A stretch of DNA of 64,000 bases from assembly GCA_003725745.1 (NCBI GenBank), contig RHDP01000001.1:4410501-4474500 (forward strand). The letters run 5' to 3'. The position numbers were made by a program, and so were the translations under genes. Below the pieces are notes generated by a model, which was not told the origin of the DNA, made no database searches, and was given only the letters and a program-made list of their open reading frames with translations. The DNA is from Streptomyces sp. I6 (GTDB taxonomy: Bacteria; Actinomycetota; Actinomycetes; Streptomycetales; Streptomycetaceae). The first letter of the stretch is position 1; each line of letters begins with the position of its first letter. This document shows positions 18,657 through 29,186 of this stretch, one piece after another.

Positions 18657-19886
18657 GTGGAACCGTCGTCGCAGGGATGGAAGCCACCGGGCGGGTCCGG
18701 TCCGGCGCAGCCTTCCCCGTTCCCGCCCCGGCCGGAGGCGCACCCGTATGCGATGCCGGCGGGCGTGCAGCCGGGGATGCCGTATCCGCCCTACGGGCCG
18801 GAGCCGCAGCGGCCCGCCACCAACGGTTTCGCCATCAGCTCCCTCGTCACGGGCATCGTCTGCTGCCTGCCCCCGCTCGGCCTCGTCCTCGGACTGATCG
18901 CGCTGGGCCAGATCAGGAAGCGGGGGGAGGGCGGCCGGGGCCTGGCCGTCGCGGGCAGCGTGCTGTCCGTCATCAGCACGATCCTCATGACCGTCGGTTT
19001 CGCGACCGGTACCGCCCGCGAGGCGTGGGACGGCTTCCGTGAGGCAGCGCGCGAGGGGGCCGTCGCGGAGTCCACGTTCGACCTGCGGACCGGGCAGTGC
19101 TTCGACACCCCGGGCCGTGGCCTGGAGGACGAGGAGGAGGCCGTGTCCGTCCGGATCGTGGACTGCGACAGCCCTCACGAGGGAGAGGTGACCGGCACCT
19201 TCACGCTCGGCGCATCCGGCGGGTGGCCCGGGCGGAAGGCCGTCGAGGCCGAGGCGGAGCGGCGGTGCGAGGACGTCAGCAGCGGCTACACACTGGACTG
19301 GTGGGCCGTCCCGCCCACGGCGGAGCCGTACTACTACGCGCCGACGAGGGACGGCTGGCGCTTCGGGGACCGCGGCGTCACCTGCGCCCTGGCGAGCGAC
19401 GGCCCGAAGCTCGAGTCCTCGGTACGCAGCGACCGGACGACCCTCGACCCTGCGCAACTCGTCTATCTGGAGGGTGAGCTGGCCGTCGACACGGTCTGGT
19501 GGGAAGAGCCGGAGGAACTCTTCGAGGACGATCCGGAGGCCAACCGCGCCTGGGCCGAACGGATGGTGCGGACGCTCTCCACCGAGGCCCGTGAACTGCG
19601 CTCCGGGCCCTGGCCCGCGTCCGCCCTCCGGCACGCCCTGGCCCGTGCGGAGGAGTACGACACCGCACGCCGCCACTTCGGCCGGGCGGCTGCGGCACGT
19701 GACGAGCAGGGATTCTGGGACGCCACCTCGGAGGCGGCCGACGCGTTCCGCCAGGAGACCGAGATCGCCGTCCGGTCCGCTCTCGGCCTCGCCACGGACC
19801 CGCCCGAGGAGCCGGGGGAGCCGGGGGAGCCGGCGAAACCGGACGGCCGGGAGGGGCCGCTGCCCGGCGGCGGTACGACGGTCTGA
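18657..19886 (+). CDS. DUF4190 / septum-formation-domain membrane protein
   Basis: 409 residues. A proline-rich N-terminus (about 1-55) leads to two close membrane segments (FAISSLVTGIVCCLPPLGLV and LAVAGSVLSVISTILMTVGF) separated by IALGQIRKRGEGGRG, the DUF4190 pattern. The external part starts FDLRTGQCFDTPG and has paired cysteines (DCDSPHEGEVTGTF, RRCEDV, TCAL), the pattern of septum-formation (Septum_form) domains. A long acidic helical tail follows. GTG 18657 is chosen for AAGGAG upstream and because the conserved part follows. Function unknown beyond probable envelope association. Confidence 0.75.
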   Translation: MEPSSQGWKPPGGSGPAQPSPFPPRPEAHPYAMPAGVQPGMPYPPYGPEPQRPATNGFAISSLVTGIVCCLPPLGLVLGLIALGQIRKRGEGGRGLAVAGSVLSVISTILMTVGFATGTAREAWDGFREAAREGAVAESTFDLRTGQCFDTPGRGLEDEEEAVSVRIVDCDSPHEGEVTGTFTLGASGGWPGRKAVEAEAERRCEDVSSGYTLDWWAVPPTAEPYYYAPTRDGWRFGDRGVTCALASDGPKLESSVRSDRTTLDPAQLVYLEGELAVDTVWWEEPEELFEDDPEANRAWAERMVRTLSTEARELRSGPWPASALRHALARAEEYDTARRHFGRAAAARDEQGFWDATSEAADAFRQETEIAVRSALGLATDPPEEPGEPGEPAKPDGREGPLPGGGTTV

Positions 19887-20190
19887 GGCCCGCTTCGCGC
19901 GGCCCGCGGACCGGGGTTTCGAGCGGGGAGACACCGGCCCGGGGCGCGGTGGCATCGGGCGTCGGGCATCGGACGTGGGGCCCGGGACGTCGGGCAAGGG
20001 GCGTCGGCCCGCGAGGTCCGCCCGCGAGGCCCGCTCCTCCTGCCGGGCGCCCACCGGAGCGGTTCCTGCCGGGGGGAACGTGCAAGCCCGGAGGTGATTG
20101 TCGCTCTGCGTAGTTCGTTGGCCTATGCTTGCGGGGATCAACCGTCCGTTGCCACGCTGTTGCTGTCTGTCAACCTGTTGGGAGTGGCCA

Positions 20191-20943
20191 GTGACATTCG
20201 GTGAGCAGCCCGCCTATCTGCGCGTTGCGAGGGATCTCCGACAGAAGATCGTCAATGGCTCGCTGCCGCCGCACACCCGACTTCCCTCGCAGGCCCGGAT
20301 CCGCGAGGAGTACGGGGTCTCGGACACCGTCGCGCTGGAGGCGCGGAAGGTGCTGATGGCCGAGGGGCTGGTTGAGGGGCGTTCCGGTTCGGGGACGTAT
20401 GTACGGGAGCGCCCGGTGCCGCGGCGCATTGCGCGCTCGGGATACCGGCCGCCCGCCGGTGCCAATCCCTTCCGCCAGGAACAGGCCGCGGAGGGTGCCC
20501 GCGGGACCTGGGAGTCGAGCAGTGAGCAGGAGCCTGCCGGCGACTCCGTCGCGGGCAGGCTGGGCGTCGCCCCCGGTGACCGTGTGATGCGGACGAGGTA
20601 CGTGTTCCGGGACTCCGGCGAGCCGGCGATGCTGTCCACCTCCTGGGAGCCGCTCTCGATCACGGGCCGCACACCGGTGATGCTGCCCGAGGAGGGGCCG
20701 CTCGGCGGCTGCGGTGTCGTCGAGCGGATGGGTGCCATCGACGTCGTCGTGGACAACGTGGTCGAGGAGGTCGGTGCCCGGCCGGGACTGGCGGAGGAAC
20801 TGCTCATGCTCGGTGGGGTGCCCGGCCATGTGGTGATGGTCATTCAGCGCACCTACTACGCGTCGGGGCGTGCCGTCGAGACGGCGGACGTGGTCGTACC
20901 GGCGGACCGGTTCCGCCTCGCGTACCACCTTCCGGTGCGCTGA
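20191..20943 (+). CDS. GntR-family transcriptional regulator (HutC/UTRA subfamily)
   Basis: 250-residue DNA-binding protein. The N-terminal winged helix spans about residues 8-75 (YLRVARDLRQKIVNGSLPPH, LPSQARIREEYGVS, LVEGRSGSGTYV). A UTRA ligand domain follows (GDRVMRTRYVFRDSGEPAML, then EEVGARPGLAEELLMLGGVP and ADRFRLAYHLP). Such proteins sense a small metabolite; no adjacent catabolic operon points to one here. GTG 20191 follows TTGGGAG. A SPOR-domain peptide lies 0.8 kb downstream in the same direction. Confidence 0.9.
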   Translation: MTFGEQPAYLRVARDLRQKIVNGSLPPHTRLPSQARIREEYGVSDTVALEARKVLMAEGLVEGRSGSGTYVRERPVPRRIARSGYRPPAGANPFRQEQAAEGARGTWESSSEQEPAGDSVAGRLGVAPGDRVMRTRYVFRDSGEPAMLSTSWEPLSITGRTPVMLPEEGPLGGCGVVERMGAIDVVVDNVVEEVGARPGLAEELLMLGGVPGHVVMVIQRTYYASGRAVETADVVVPADRFRLAYHLPVR

Positions 20944-21776
20944 CCTCGCCGCCGACCCGCGGTGCGCGCCGGCCGTCGGTGCGACGCCTTGCCTCGTGCC
21001 GCACGGCTCTGCGGCCGGCGGTGCGCAGGGCATCCGCGTGCCGCGCCCTCGCTGCGGAGAACGCCGTGACCCGGTGACCGCCCCGCGGTGGTCCGCGGTC
21101 CGCGTCCCGGCTTGCGCCTCCGTGTCGGCGCCCCGCTGCCGAAAGCGCGCCGTACGGGGCGTGTTGGGAGGGTCCCGGAGGGGGCGGCGGGCGGGCTCGG
21201 GCGCTGCCGGACCGGTTTGGGGCCCGGTCGTGCCGCACCGTCCCCGTGCTCCGCTGTCGCGCGCCGCGCATCCGCGGCCGGGCTCCCGCCGGTGCGCGGA
21301 CGGCCGGCGTGGCCCCCACGGGGTGCGGCGTGGCCCCCGCGGGGTGCGCGTGCCTGACTCGCCCCGGTGCGGCGGCCCTTGACCCACCCCGGTACGGTCG
21401 GCCGTTGACCCGCCCTGCTTCCCGAACGGCGGGCGGCCCGGCCGGCCTGGTGCGGCGCCGACGCCCACCGCGCCGTTCACCGCCCTGCCCACCGTGCCCT
21501 TCACCGTCCCGCCGCTGGTGCACGCAGGCCGCGCGCTCGGCGGACTCCCGTCCGACCAGCTGTGGTATGACCGGAGGGCCTTGGGACTCGGGAGCGATGC
21601 AGGGGCGCACTCGGCCAAGTGCGCCCCTTGTGGGTGAGGGGATGCTGGCCAAATCCGTCTCTCTTCGTGAAAACGCGTATCCGCTGAGTGAAGGTCAGGC
21701 GTAGGGTCGGGCATATGCAGACTGCGGTTTCCTGGGGATGGTTAGAGATGTGCAGGCCGGCGGCGGGAGAGGCGCG
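20944..21776. other. Long GC-rich intergenic region without a supported gene
   Basis: Open frames occur on both strands but are arginine/proline-rich and have no recognisable domain. A near-duplicate GTGGCCCCCACGGGGTGCG / GTGGCCCCCGCGGGGTGCG lies at about 21310-21350. After the 21601-21628 hairpin the base composition drops and contains the likely promoter of the SPOR gene. Confidence 0.5.
21601..21628. terminator. Hairpin, probable terminator
   Basis: 11-bp perfect stem AGGGGCGCACT / AGTGCGCCCCT with a 6-base loop CGGCCA in the intergenic region between the GntR and SPOR genes. No U tract. It separates two compositionally different parts of the region. Confidence 0.5.
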
Positions 21777-21959
21777 ATGACCGACGGCGGCGCGATGCTG
21801 CCCTGGCTGGTGATCCGCCAGGACGACAACGGCAATCGCTATCGCGTGGGCAGTTACGCCACGCAGGACGAGGCGCAGAGGATCGCGGACAGCCTCGGTG
21901 GCCGTGGCCCCGAGCAGCTCTACTGGGTGGAGCACATGGGGCAGGCCGCGCCCTCCTGA
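21777..21959 (+). CDS. Small SPOR-domain-type protein
   Basis: 60-residue soluble protein: LPWLVIRQDDNGNRYRVGSY, then ATQDEAQRIADSLGG and QLYWVEHMG. The strand-helix-strand plan with RVGSYATQDEAQRIA is that of SPOR peptidoglycan-binding repeats, and short stand-alone versions like this are conserved in streptomycetes. It has no signal peptide. ATG 21777 is supported by GGGAGAGG just upstream. Its exact role is not known to me. Confidence 0.75.
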   Translation: MTDGGAMLPWLVIRQDDNGNRYRVGSYATQDEAQRIADSLGGRGPEQLYWVEHMGQAAPS

Positions 21960-22413
21960 GCCGGCTCCGCGTCGGCGGCGCCCCGGGCGGCGGTCTTCGG
22001 TCGGGCGCCGCCGTGGTCCACCCGGTGCTGTGCGGCTCCCGCGTTGCCGCGCGCATGCCACCGGGTGCGTTCCGCCGTGCGGCCGTTCGCGCGCCGCCCG
22101 TACGCCGGAGCACCCCCGGGTCGACGCGACGGCCGGAGGGGGCCGGCGTCCTCGCGCACCGGTCGCCCCGCAGCCGTCGCCCCGCTCCGGTCGCCCCGCG
22201 GCCGTCACCGCCGGGCATCCCGCCGGGTGCGTGCCGCCGCGCGGGCGTTCGCGCGCCGTTCGCACTGCGCGCGCGTCTCCCGCCGCGGGGTCGTACACCC
22301 CCGGCGCCCCCGCGTCACCCCGCACGCGTCGCCGCCCGCCCCCTCGGCGTGCCTGCCGCCGCGTCACCGCCCGCCCGTCGGGGGTTCCCGCGCCGCGCGT
22401 TACGCTCCCGCGC
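21960..22413. other. Non-coding region with imperfect 45-bp repeats
   Basis: No supported gene. Two imperfect copies of a 45-bp block, the first ending GCGGCCGTTCGCGCGCCG (about 22053-22098) and the second ending GCGGGCGTTCGCGCGCCG (about 22214-22259), give the region an internal repeat. Translations in all frames are low-complexity. Confidence 0.45.
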
Positions 22414-22842
22414 ATGGCAGATCGTGTGAACGTCCGCGTCGTCGTGGCCGGGGCGCTGTACGACCGGGGGCGGTTGCTCGCCGCCCGCCGCAGCGCGCCG
22501 CCCGAGTTCGCCGGACGCTGGGAGCTGCCCGGCGGCAAGCTCGAGCCCGGTGAGTCGCCCGAGGAGGCCCTCGTTCGCGAGCTGCGCGAGGAGCTGGGTG
22601 TGGAGGCCGAGCCGGTCGAGCGCGTCCCCGGCGAGTGGCCGCTCGGCGCCGGCTGTGTGCTCCAGGTCTGGACGGCGCGGCTGATCTCGGGTCAGCCGCG
22701 CCCGCTGGAGGACCATGACGATCTGCGCTGGCTCGCCCTCGACGAACTGGACGCCGTGGACTGGCTGCCCCAGGACCGCCCCGCCGTCCAGGAGGTCGCG
22801 CGCCGGCTGCCGCGGGACAGCCCGGGGGGCGCACGCGGCTGA
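22414..22842 (+). CDS. Nudix (MutT-type) hydrolase
   Basis: 142-residue pyrophosphohydrolase. The Nudix box GGKLEPGESPEEALVRELRE followed by ELGV has all catalytic Glu residues, and the N-terminus VRVVVAGALYDRGRLLAARR with FAGRWELPGG is the MutT layout (8-oxo-dGTP or related nucleotide cleaning). The C-terminus (LRWLALDELDAVDWLPQDRP) is also MutT-like. The ATG lies behind a GC-rich region with no strong ribosome site. Substrate is inferred from family. Confidence 0.9.
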   Translation: MADRVNVRVVVAGALYDRGRLLAARRSAPPEFAGRWELPGGKLEPGESPEEALVRELREELGVEAEPVERVPGEWPLGAGCVLQVWTARLISGQPRPLEDHDDLRWLALDELDAVDWLPQDRPAVQEVARRLPRDSPGGARG

Positions 22843-22888
22843 ATTCCTGCGCTCTTCGTGCCATCGCGCGCCCCTCTTGGGGGTACGG

Positions 22889-22908
22889 CATACCAAATAT
22901 CGGGTATG
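22889..22908. promoter_or_regulatory. Dyad in a short AT-rich patch upstream of the HATPase gene
   Basis: CATACC, eight bases AAATATCG, GGTATG. A 6-bp inverted repeat in the only AT-rich stretch between the Nudix and HATPase genes, about 60 bp before the latter's start. Candidate operator or promoter element. Confidence 0.3.
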
Positions 22909-22966
22909 TCCTGATTGCCGCCCCGAAGAGGACGGGATTCCGTGGCAGGTCCGGGAAGTGGTCGGC

Positions 22967-23386
22967 GTGATCCACACCGAAGGCGCATGCGCCGAGTGGA
23001 CCTTCCCTGCCGAGCCTGACGCCGTGCGCTCCGCCCGCCACGCCGTCCGCGACGCCCTGCGGCAGTGGGGTCTCGACCCCGCCGTGGTCGATGTCACGGT
23101 ACTCCTGGTCAGTGAGCTCGTGACCAATTCCCTCCGGTACACCTCCGGACCCATCGGGGTACGCCTGGTCCGGCCGGCCGTCGACGGGACGGCCCCGCCG
23201 CGGTCCCCGGCGCTGCTCGTGGAGGTCTCCGACCCGCTTCCCGATCCACCCCGGGAACGCCCCGCCGGGCCCGATGACGAAGGCGGGCGCGGACTGCAAC
23301 TGGTGGCCTGTGCGGCCCGCCGCTGGGGGACGCGACGAGGCAGAACGGGTAAGACCGTGTGGTTCGAGCTGCCCGTGCCTGGTTAG
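22967..23386 (+). CDS. RsbW/SpoIIAB-like HATPase protein (anti-sigma-type)
   Basis: 139-residue GHKL ATPase-fold protein. CAEWTFPAEPDAVRSARHAV, N-box LVSELVTNSLRY and G-box DDEGGRGLQLVACAARRWGT are the stand-alone Streptomyces regulatory kinase type, which controls sigma factors or anti-anti-sigmas by binding or phosphorylation. GTG 22967 lies nine bases after GGGAA; GTG 22958 is possible. The following gene encodes a phosphatase with its own HATPase domain, so the pair may act in one partner-switching pathway, though they are 147 bp apart. Confidence 0.85.
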   Translation: MIHTEGACAEWTFPAEPDAVRSARHAVRDALRQWGLDPAVVDVTVLLVSELVTNSLRYTSGPIGVRLVRPAVDGTAPPRSPALLVEVSDPLPDPPRERPAGPDDEGGRGLQLVACAARRWGTRRGRTGKTVWFELPVPG

Positions 23387-23533
23387 GAGTGTGGGGGGAC
23401 GACGATCACCGCGGGCCCGGCTCGAATCGAACGAGACCGTGCTGTGATCGTGAACGCCGTGCCGCCAGGTGCCGTAGTGCTGAATACTGCGGGCATGGCC
23501 GGTCCGGTGCGGTGAGCTGGAGGGGACGGTCGC

Positions 23534-26175
23534 GTGAGCGAGATACCTGAGACGGCGAGCGGCGTGGTGTGGCAGAGCAGTCCGCCCGGCTCCATCTACG
23601 ACTACATCAAGGTCGCGTCGTTCTCGATCGGTCCCGACGGGCTGGTCGACCAGTGGAGCCGCCGCGCCGCCGAGCAGTTCGGCATCGCCGCCGAGGACGT
23701 CAGGGGCAAGGACCCCGTCGACGTCTTCATCCCCTCGGAGCTCCGCCCCCGAGGCCACCGCAAGATCGCCGAGATTCTGGACGGCAAGGAGTGGACGGGT
23801 CTCGTCCCCTTCCGCCTGCCCGGTGAGCGCGGCGCGCACGGGCTGGCCGAGGTCTACGTCATGCCGAGCGAGACGGAGAGCGGCGAGCGTGCCGCGCTCT
23901 GTATCGTCGTCGACGTACGCGCCCTACGGCGGATCGAGACGGACCTCGCCGCCTCGCAGGCGATTTTCGGTCAATCCCCATTTGGCTTTCTTCTGTTCGG
24001 TCCCGACCTCACCGTGCTGCGGGCCAACGCGCGTTTCGCGACCGTCTTCGGCGGATCCGCGGAGGACCACCGGGGCCGGACCGTACACGACTACCTCTCC
24101 CGCCCCGAGGCGGAGCGGATGACCGCGGCCCTCCAACGGGTCCTGGAGACCGGGGAGTCCGTCACCGAACTCCAGATCGTCGGCAGCGCCCCGGGCACCT
24201 CCGACCGGCGGCACTGGTCCGTCAACCTCTACCGCGTGCACAGCGGTTCCGGCCGGCCCGTGGGTGTCGCGGGGCTCGGCGTCGATGTGACACGCCGTCA
24301 GATCGCCGCGCGTGAGGCCGCGAGCGCCCGCCGCAACCTCGCCCTGCTCAACGAGGCGAGTGCCCGCATCGGCAACTCCCTCGACCTCGAGACCACCGCG
24401 CGCGAACTGCTCGACGTCGCCGTCCCCGGCTTCTGCGACCTCGCCTCCGTGGACCTCTACCAGGGGCTGCTCACGGGCGACGAGGCCCCGCCGGGGCGCT
24501 GGGGACCGGCCGGGCCCGAGAGCTACGGCGGCAGCGCGGAACTGCGCCGGGTCGCCTTCGCCAGCACCGTCTCCGATGCCCTGCTCGGCGCCGCCTCCGG
24601 GGCGGGAGTTCCGGCGAGCCCCCAGGTCGGCGCGGTGCACCACTACCCCTTCAGCTCCGCCTGCGCCGACGCCCTGCGCACGGCCAGGGTCCGCCTCATC
24701 CCCGGCGAGGACGGCAGTCTCGTCCAGTCCACGCTGGCCGTGCCGATGGTCGCCCACGACACGGTCGTGGGCCTCGCCCGGTTCTCCCGGGCCAAGGGCA
24801 GCGAGCCCTTCGGCGAACGGGACCGGGCGCTCGCCGTCGAGCTGGCCGCACGTGCCGCGGTCTGCATCGACAACGCCCGCCTCTACCGCCGCGAGCACGA
24901 GCGCGCACTCATCCTCCAGCGCAGCCTGCTGCCACCCGGCGACCCGGAGGCCGCAGGCCTCGACATCGCCTGCCGCTACCTCCCGGGCAACACGGCGACC
25001 GAGGTCGGCGGCGACTGGTTCGACGTCATCGAGCTCCCGGGCCACCGCACCGCACTCGTCGTCGGCGACGTCATGGGGCGGGGTCTGCGCGCCGCCGTCG
25101 CCATGGGCGAACTCCGCACCGCGGTGCGGACGTTGGCGCTGCTGGACCTGGAGCCCGCGGAGGTGCTCTCGGCGCTCGACGAGATCGCCCGGGGCCTCGG
25201 CGCGCCCAGCGGCGCGCAGCAGGCGTCCAGGGTCGCCCACAAGTCCCGCGGCCCCGAACTCTCCGAGGTCTACCTGGCGACCTGCGTCTACGCCGTCTAC
25301 GACCCGGTGACCCGGCGCTGCACCTTCGCCAACGCGGGCCATCTGCCTCCGGTACTCGTCGAGCCGGGCGAGGAGGCGCTGATGCTCGACGTGCCGCCCG
25401 GGATGCCGCTCGGGGTCGGCGGCGAACCCTTCGAGGAGGTCCAGGTCGAGCTTCCGGAGGGCGCGCTGCTCGCGCTGTACACGGACGGGCTCGTCGAGTC
25501 GCGCGACCATCCGCTGGACGAGGGGCTCGGTGCCTTCCGCCGCGCCCTGACCGAGCCGGCCCGCCCCGTACCGGAACCCCGTGCCCCCGGCGGTCCCGCC
25601 GACGCAGCGAACGGCGAGACGCCCGTCCCCCCCGACGGCGGCTCCCGCTCCCGTTCGCTCGAGGACGTCTGCGACCATGTGCTGGCCACCCTCGACACCC
25701 GGCACGGCGAGGACGACATCGCGCTGCTCATGGCCCGCATCCAGGGCCTGGCGGCCGAGGCGGTGGGGGACTGGCGGCTGCCGCGCGAGCCCCGGTCGGT
25801 CGGTCGCGCCCGCGAGCTGGCCCGGGCGCAGCTCGGCGCCTGGGACCTCGACCCGCTCGTCGACACGGTCGAACTGCTCGTCAGCGAGCTGGTCACCAAC
25901 GCCTTGCGGTACGGCGAGGGCGAGATCCGGCTGCGGCTGCTGCGCGACCGCACCCTCGTCTGCGAGGTGTGGGACGCCGGCCTGGTGCAGCCGCGGCGCA
26001 GGCGGGCCCGGGACACCGACGAGGGTGGGCGGGGGCTGCAGCTGGTCGGTCTGCTGAGCGCCGCATGGGGCTCGCGCCGCACCCCTCGGGCAAGACGGTG
26101 TGGTTCGAACTCGCGCTGCCCGACGGGGACTCCACGGCGGAACCCAGCGTGGAGCAGCTGCTGAGCATGTTCTGA
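23534..26175 (+). CDS. PAS-PAS-GAF-SpoIIE phosphatase with C-terminal HATPase (one frameshift)
   Basis: Multidomain regulator of 880 residues after repair. Two PAS domains (about 15-130 and 135-265), a GAF domain (about 270-450), a PP2C/SpoIIE phosphatase (LPGNTATEVGGDWFDVIELP, VVGDVMGRGLRAA, NAGHLPPVLVEP, TDGLVESRD, HGEDDIALLMAR) and a HATPase_c_2 domain (LVSELVTNALRYGEG, DEGGRGLQLVGLLSAAWGSR). Metal-binding Asp residues of PP2C are present. The frame breaks in the C run at 26082-26085; one added C gives PSGKTVWFELALPDGD and the stop at 26175. Phosphatase and kinase-like domains in one chain suggest switching of an anti-anti-sigma factor. GTG 23534 follows GGAGGGGA. Confidence 0.92.
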
Positions 26176-26228
26176 GCCGCCGCGGGGCGGCCCGTCCGCG
26201 GCGGCCGGGCCCACCCCGCGGCGGAGGA

Positions 26229-26420
26229 TGCCGGTGCCGGCACGCGGGCGGCTGTGCTCCGGCAGGAACGCCCTTGCCCGGACGCGGGCGGCTGTGCCCC
26301 TGCCCGGACGTGGACGCCGGTGCCGGCACGCGGACGGCTGTGCTCCGGCAGGGACGACCCTGCCGGGACGTGGAAGCCCGTGCCCGGACGTGGAAGCCCG
26401 TGCCCGGACGCGGACGCCCG
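26229..26420. repeat. GC-rich tandem repeat array between SpoIIE-like gene and sdhB
   Basis: A 41-bp block starting GCCGGTGCCGGCACGCGG occurs at 26230-26270 and 26316-26356, and a 20-bp unit CCCGTGCCCGGACGTGGAAG is repeated about three times at 26357-26410. It fills the convergent gap between the two gene ends. Confidence 0.65.
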
Positions 26421-26441
26421 GGCACGGATGACGGGAGCCCG

Positions 26442-27221
26442 CTATGTGGTGTGCTCTCCCCGGCGGCGGATCTTGCTGCCCAGCCACACCAGCGGGTCGT
26501 ACTTCCGGTCGACCGCGCGCTCCTTGAGCGGGATCAGCGCGTTGTCCGTGATGTGGATGCCCTCGGGGCACACCTCCGTGCAGCACTTGGTGATGTTGCA
26601 GTAGCCCAGACCGTGCTCGTCCTGGGCCGTGCGCTTGCGGTCGAGGCCCGACTCGGCCGCCGCGTCCAGCGGGTGCATGTCGAGTTCGGCCACACGCATC
26701 AGGAAGCGCGGCCCGGCGAACGCCGCCTTGTTCTCCTCGTGGTCACGCACCACATGGCAGGTGTCCTGGCAGAGGAAGCACTCGATGCACTTGCGGAACT
26801 CCTGTGAGCGGTCCACATCGATCTGCTGCATCCGGTACTCGCCCGCCGCCACACCCTGCGGTGGCACGAAGGACGGCACCTCACGGGCCTTGACGTAGTT
26901 GAACGACACGTCCGTGACCAGGTCCCGCACCACCGGGAAGGCGCGCATCGGGGTGACCGTGACGGTCTCGGAACGCTCGAAGACCGACATACGGGTCATG
27001 CACAGCAGCCGGGGCCGGCCGTTGATCTCCGCGCTGCACGAGCCGCACTTGCCGGCCTTGCAGTTCCAGCGCACCGCGAGGTCCGGCGCCTGCGTCGCCT
27101 GCAGCCGGTGGATGATGTCGAGGACGACCTCGCCGTCGTGGACCTCGACCGTGAAGTCCTCGAGGCCCCCGCCGCCCCCGTCGCCCCGCCAGACCCTGAA
27201 CCGAGCGTCGTACGTGCTCAT
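26442..27221 (-). CDS. sdhB: Succinate dehydrogenase/fumarate reductase iron-sulfur subunit
   Basis: Electron-transfer subunit of complex II, 259 residues. The [2Fe-2S] cluster is held by [11 protein letters not shown] and a later Cys (LLCMTRM). The C-terminal ferredoxin domain has [11 protein letters not shown] and [15 protein letters not shown] for the [4Fe-4S] and [3Fe-4S] clusters. It is the last gene of the operon; its ATG overlaps the sdhA stop by four bases. The size and motifs match the actinobacterial enzyme with a single large membrane anchor. Confidence 0.95.
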   Translation of the reverse strand: MSTYDARFRVWRGDGGGGGLEDFTVEVHDGEVVLDIIHRLQATQAPDLAVRWNCKAGKCGSCSAEINGRPRLLCMTRMSVFERSETVTVTPMRAFPVVRDLVTDVSFNYVKAREVPSFVPPQGVAAGEYRMQQIDVDRSQEFRKCIECFLCQDTCHVVRDHEENKAAFAGPRFLMRVAELDMHPLDAAAESGLDRKRTAQDEHGLGYCNITKCCTEVCPEGIHITDNALIPLKERAVDRKYDPLVWLGSKIRRRGEHTT

Positions 27222-29169
27222 TCGTACAGCTCCTCTTCGGCGAGGTACTTGACCAGCTCCTCCTTCTCGAAGAGGGCGAGCAGGTCGGGGCGGATGGGCT
27301 CGGCGGTCTTCCGCGCGAGGTCGATCTGGCCGCGTACCGGGTCGGCCGGCGGTGCGCCGGGCTCCACCGGCCCGAACGACGGCGAGCGCTCGGCGAGCCG
27401 GCACAGCAGATTGATCCGGCGCCACTCCCGCTCCATCGCGGGGTTGTCCTCGCGGGTGTGGCCGCCGCGGCTCTCGGTGCGCTCCAGCGCGGAACGGGCG
27501 ATGCACTCGCTGACCAGCAGCATGTTGCGCAGGTCCAGGGCGAGGTGCCAGCCGGGGTTGAACTGGCGGTGTCCCTCCACGCCCGCCCGCCGGGCCCGGA
27601 CCCGGAGGTCGGCGAGCTTCTTCAGCGCCTGCGCCATCTCGGACTCCCGCCGGATGATGCCGACGAGGTCGTTCATCGTCTGCTGGAGTTCCTGGTGGAG
27701 CGTGTACGGGTTCTCCGGCGGGGTGTCCGGCTCGGGGGCCTCGGCGCTGAACGGACGCAGTGCCTCCGCCGCGGCCGCGTCGATCTGCTCCTCGGCCACG
27801 GCGGGCGGCCGCCCGCCGAGGCCCGCGGCGTACTCGGCGGCGTGCAGTCCGGCGCGCCGGCCGAAGACCAGCAGGTCCGAGAGCGAGTTGCCGCCCAGGC
27901 GGTTGGAGCCGTGCATACCGCCGGCGACCTCGCCCGCCGCGTACAGGCCGGGCACTCCGACCGCGGCCGCCGTGTCCGAGTCGACCGCGATCCCGCCCAT
28001 CACATAGTGGCAGGTCGGCCCGACCTCCATGGCCTCCGCGGTGATGTCCACGTCCGCCAGCTCCTTGAACTGGTGGTACATGGACGGCAGCCGGCGCCTG
28101 ATCACCTCGGCCGGCATCCGGGTCGAGACGTCCAGGAACACCCCGCCGTGCGGTGAGCCGCGGCCCGCCTTCACCTCGGCGTTGATGGCCCGGGCGACCT
28201 CGTCGCGGGGGAGCAGCTCGGGGGACGCCGGTTGTTGTCCGGGTCCTCGTACCAGCGGTCGCCCTCCTCCTCCGTCTCCGCGTACTTCTCCTTGAAGACG
28301 TCGGGGACGTAGCCGAACATGAACCGCCTGCCCTCGGAGTTGCGCAGCACCCCGCCGTCGCCGCGCACCGACTCGGTGACGAGGATGCCCTTCACCGAGG
28401 GCGGCCAGACCATTCCGGTCGGGTGGAACTGCACGAACTCCATGTTCAGCAGCGGTGCCCCGGCCAGCAGCGCCAGCGCGTGCCCGTCGCCCGTGTACTC
28501 CCAGGAGTTGGAGGTCACCTTGAAGGACTTGCCGATGCCTCCGGTGGCCAGGACGACGGCCGGCGCCTCCAGCACGAAGAAGCGGCCGGACTCGCGCTCG
28601 TAGCAGAACGCGCCCGCAACCCGGTCGCCGTCCTTGAGCACCCGGGTCACCGTGCACTCCTGGAAGATCTTCAGCCGGGCCTCGTAGTCGCCGAACTCCC
28701 GCTCGTCCTCCTGCTGGAGGGAGACGATCTTCTGCTGGAGCGTCCGGATCAGCTCCAGCCCGGTCCGGTCGCCGACGTGCGCAAGCCGCGGGTACTCGTG
28801 GCCGCCGAAGTTGCGCTGCGAGATCTTCCCGTCCCCGGTGCGGTCGAAGAGCGCGCCCCAGGTCTCCAGTTCCCAGACCCGGTCCGGGGCCTCCTGGGCG
28901 TGCAGCTCCGCCATCCGCCACTGGTTGAGGAACTTGCCGCCGCGCATGGTGTCGCGGAAGTGGACCTGCCAGTTGTCGCGGGGGTTCACGTTGCCCATGG
29001 AGGCGGCGATCCCGCCCTCCGCCATCACGGTGTGGGCCTTGCCGAACAGGGACTTGCAGATGACGGCCGTACGAGCGCCCGCCTCACGCGCCTCGATGGC
29101 GGCCCGGAGCCCCGCACCACCCGCGCCCACGACGACAACATCCCACTGCTGCCGTTCGAGCTCAGTCAT
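27218..29169 (-). CDS. sdhA: Succinate dehydrogenase/fumarate reductase flavoprotein subunit (one frameshift)
   Basis: Catalytic subunit that oxidises succinate. FAD-binding [20 protein letters not shown] at the N-terminus, the FAD-linking His in [15 protein letters not shown], substrate region [14 protein letters not shown], and the second FAD motif [20 protein letters not shown] are all present. The frame breaks in the G run at 28220-28224 (plus strand); one added base joins DPDNNRRP to [20 protein letters not shown] and gives 650 residues. Such a break in a respiratory gene is very probably a sequence error. ATG 29169 lies 17 bases after the sdhC stop. Confidence 0.94.
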
Positions 29170-29186
29170 CGGTGAGCACCTTTCCC

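Noticed and set aside
26229-26420. CRISPR or coding repeat protein
   Set aside because: Units adjoin each other without spacers, and translations in all frames lack a start and a domain.
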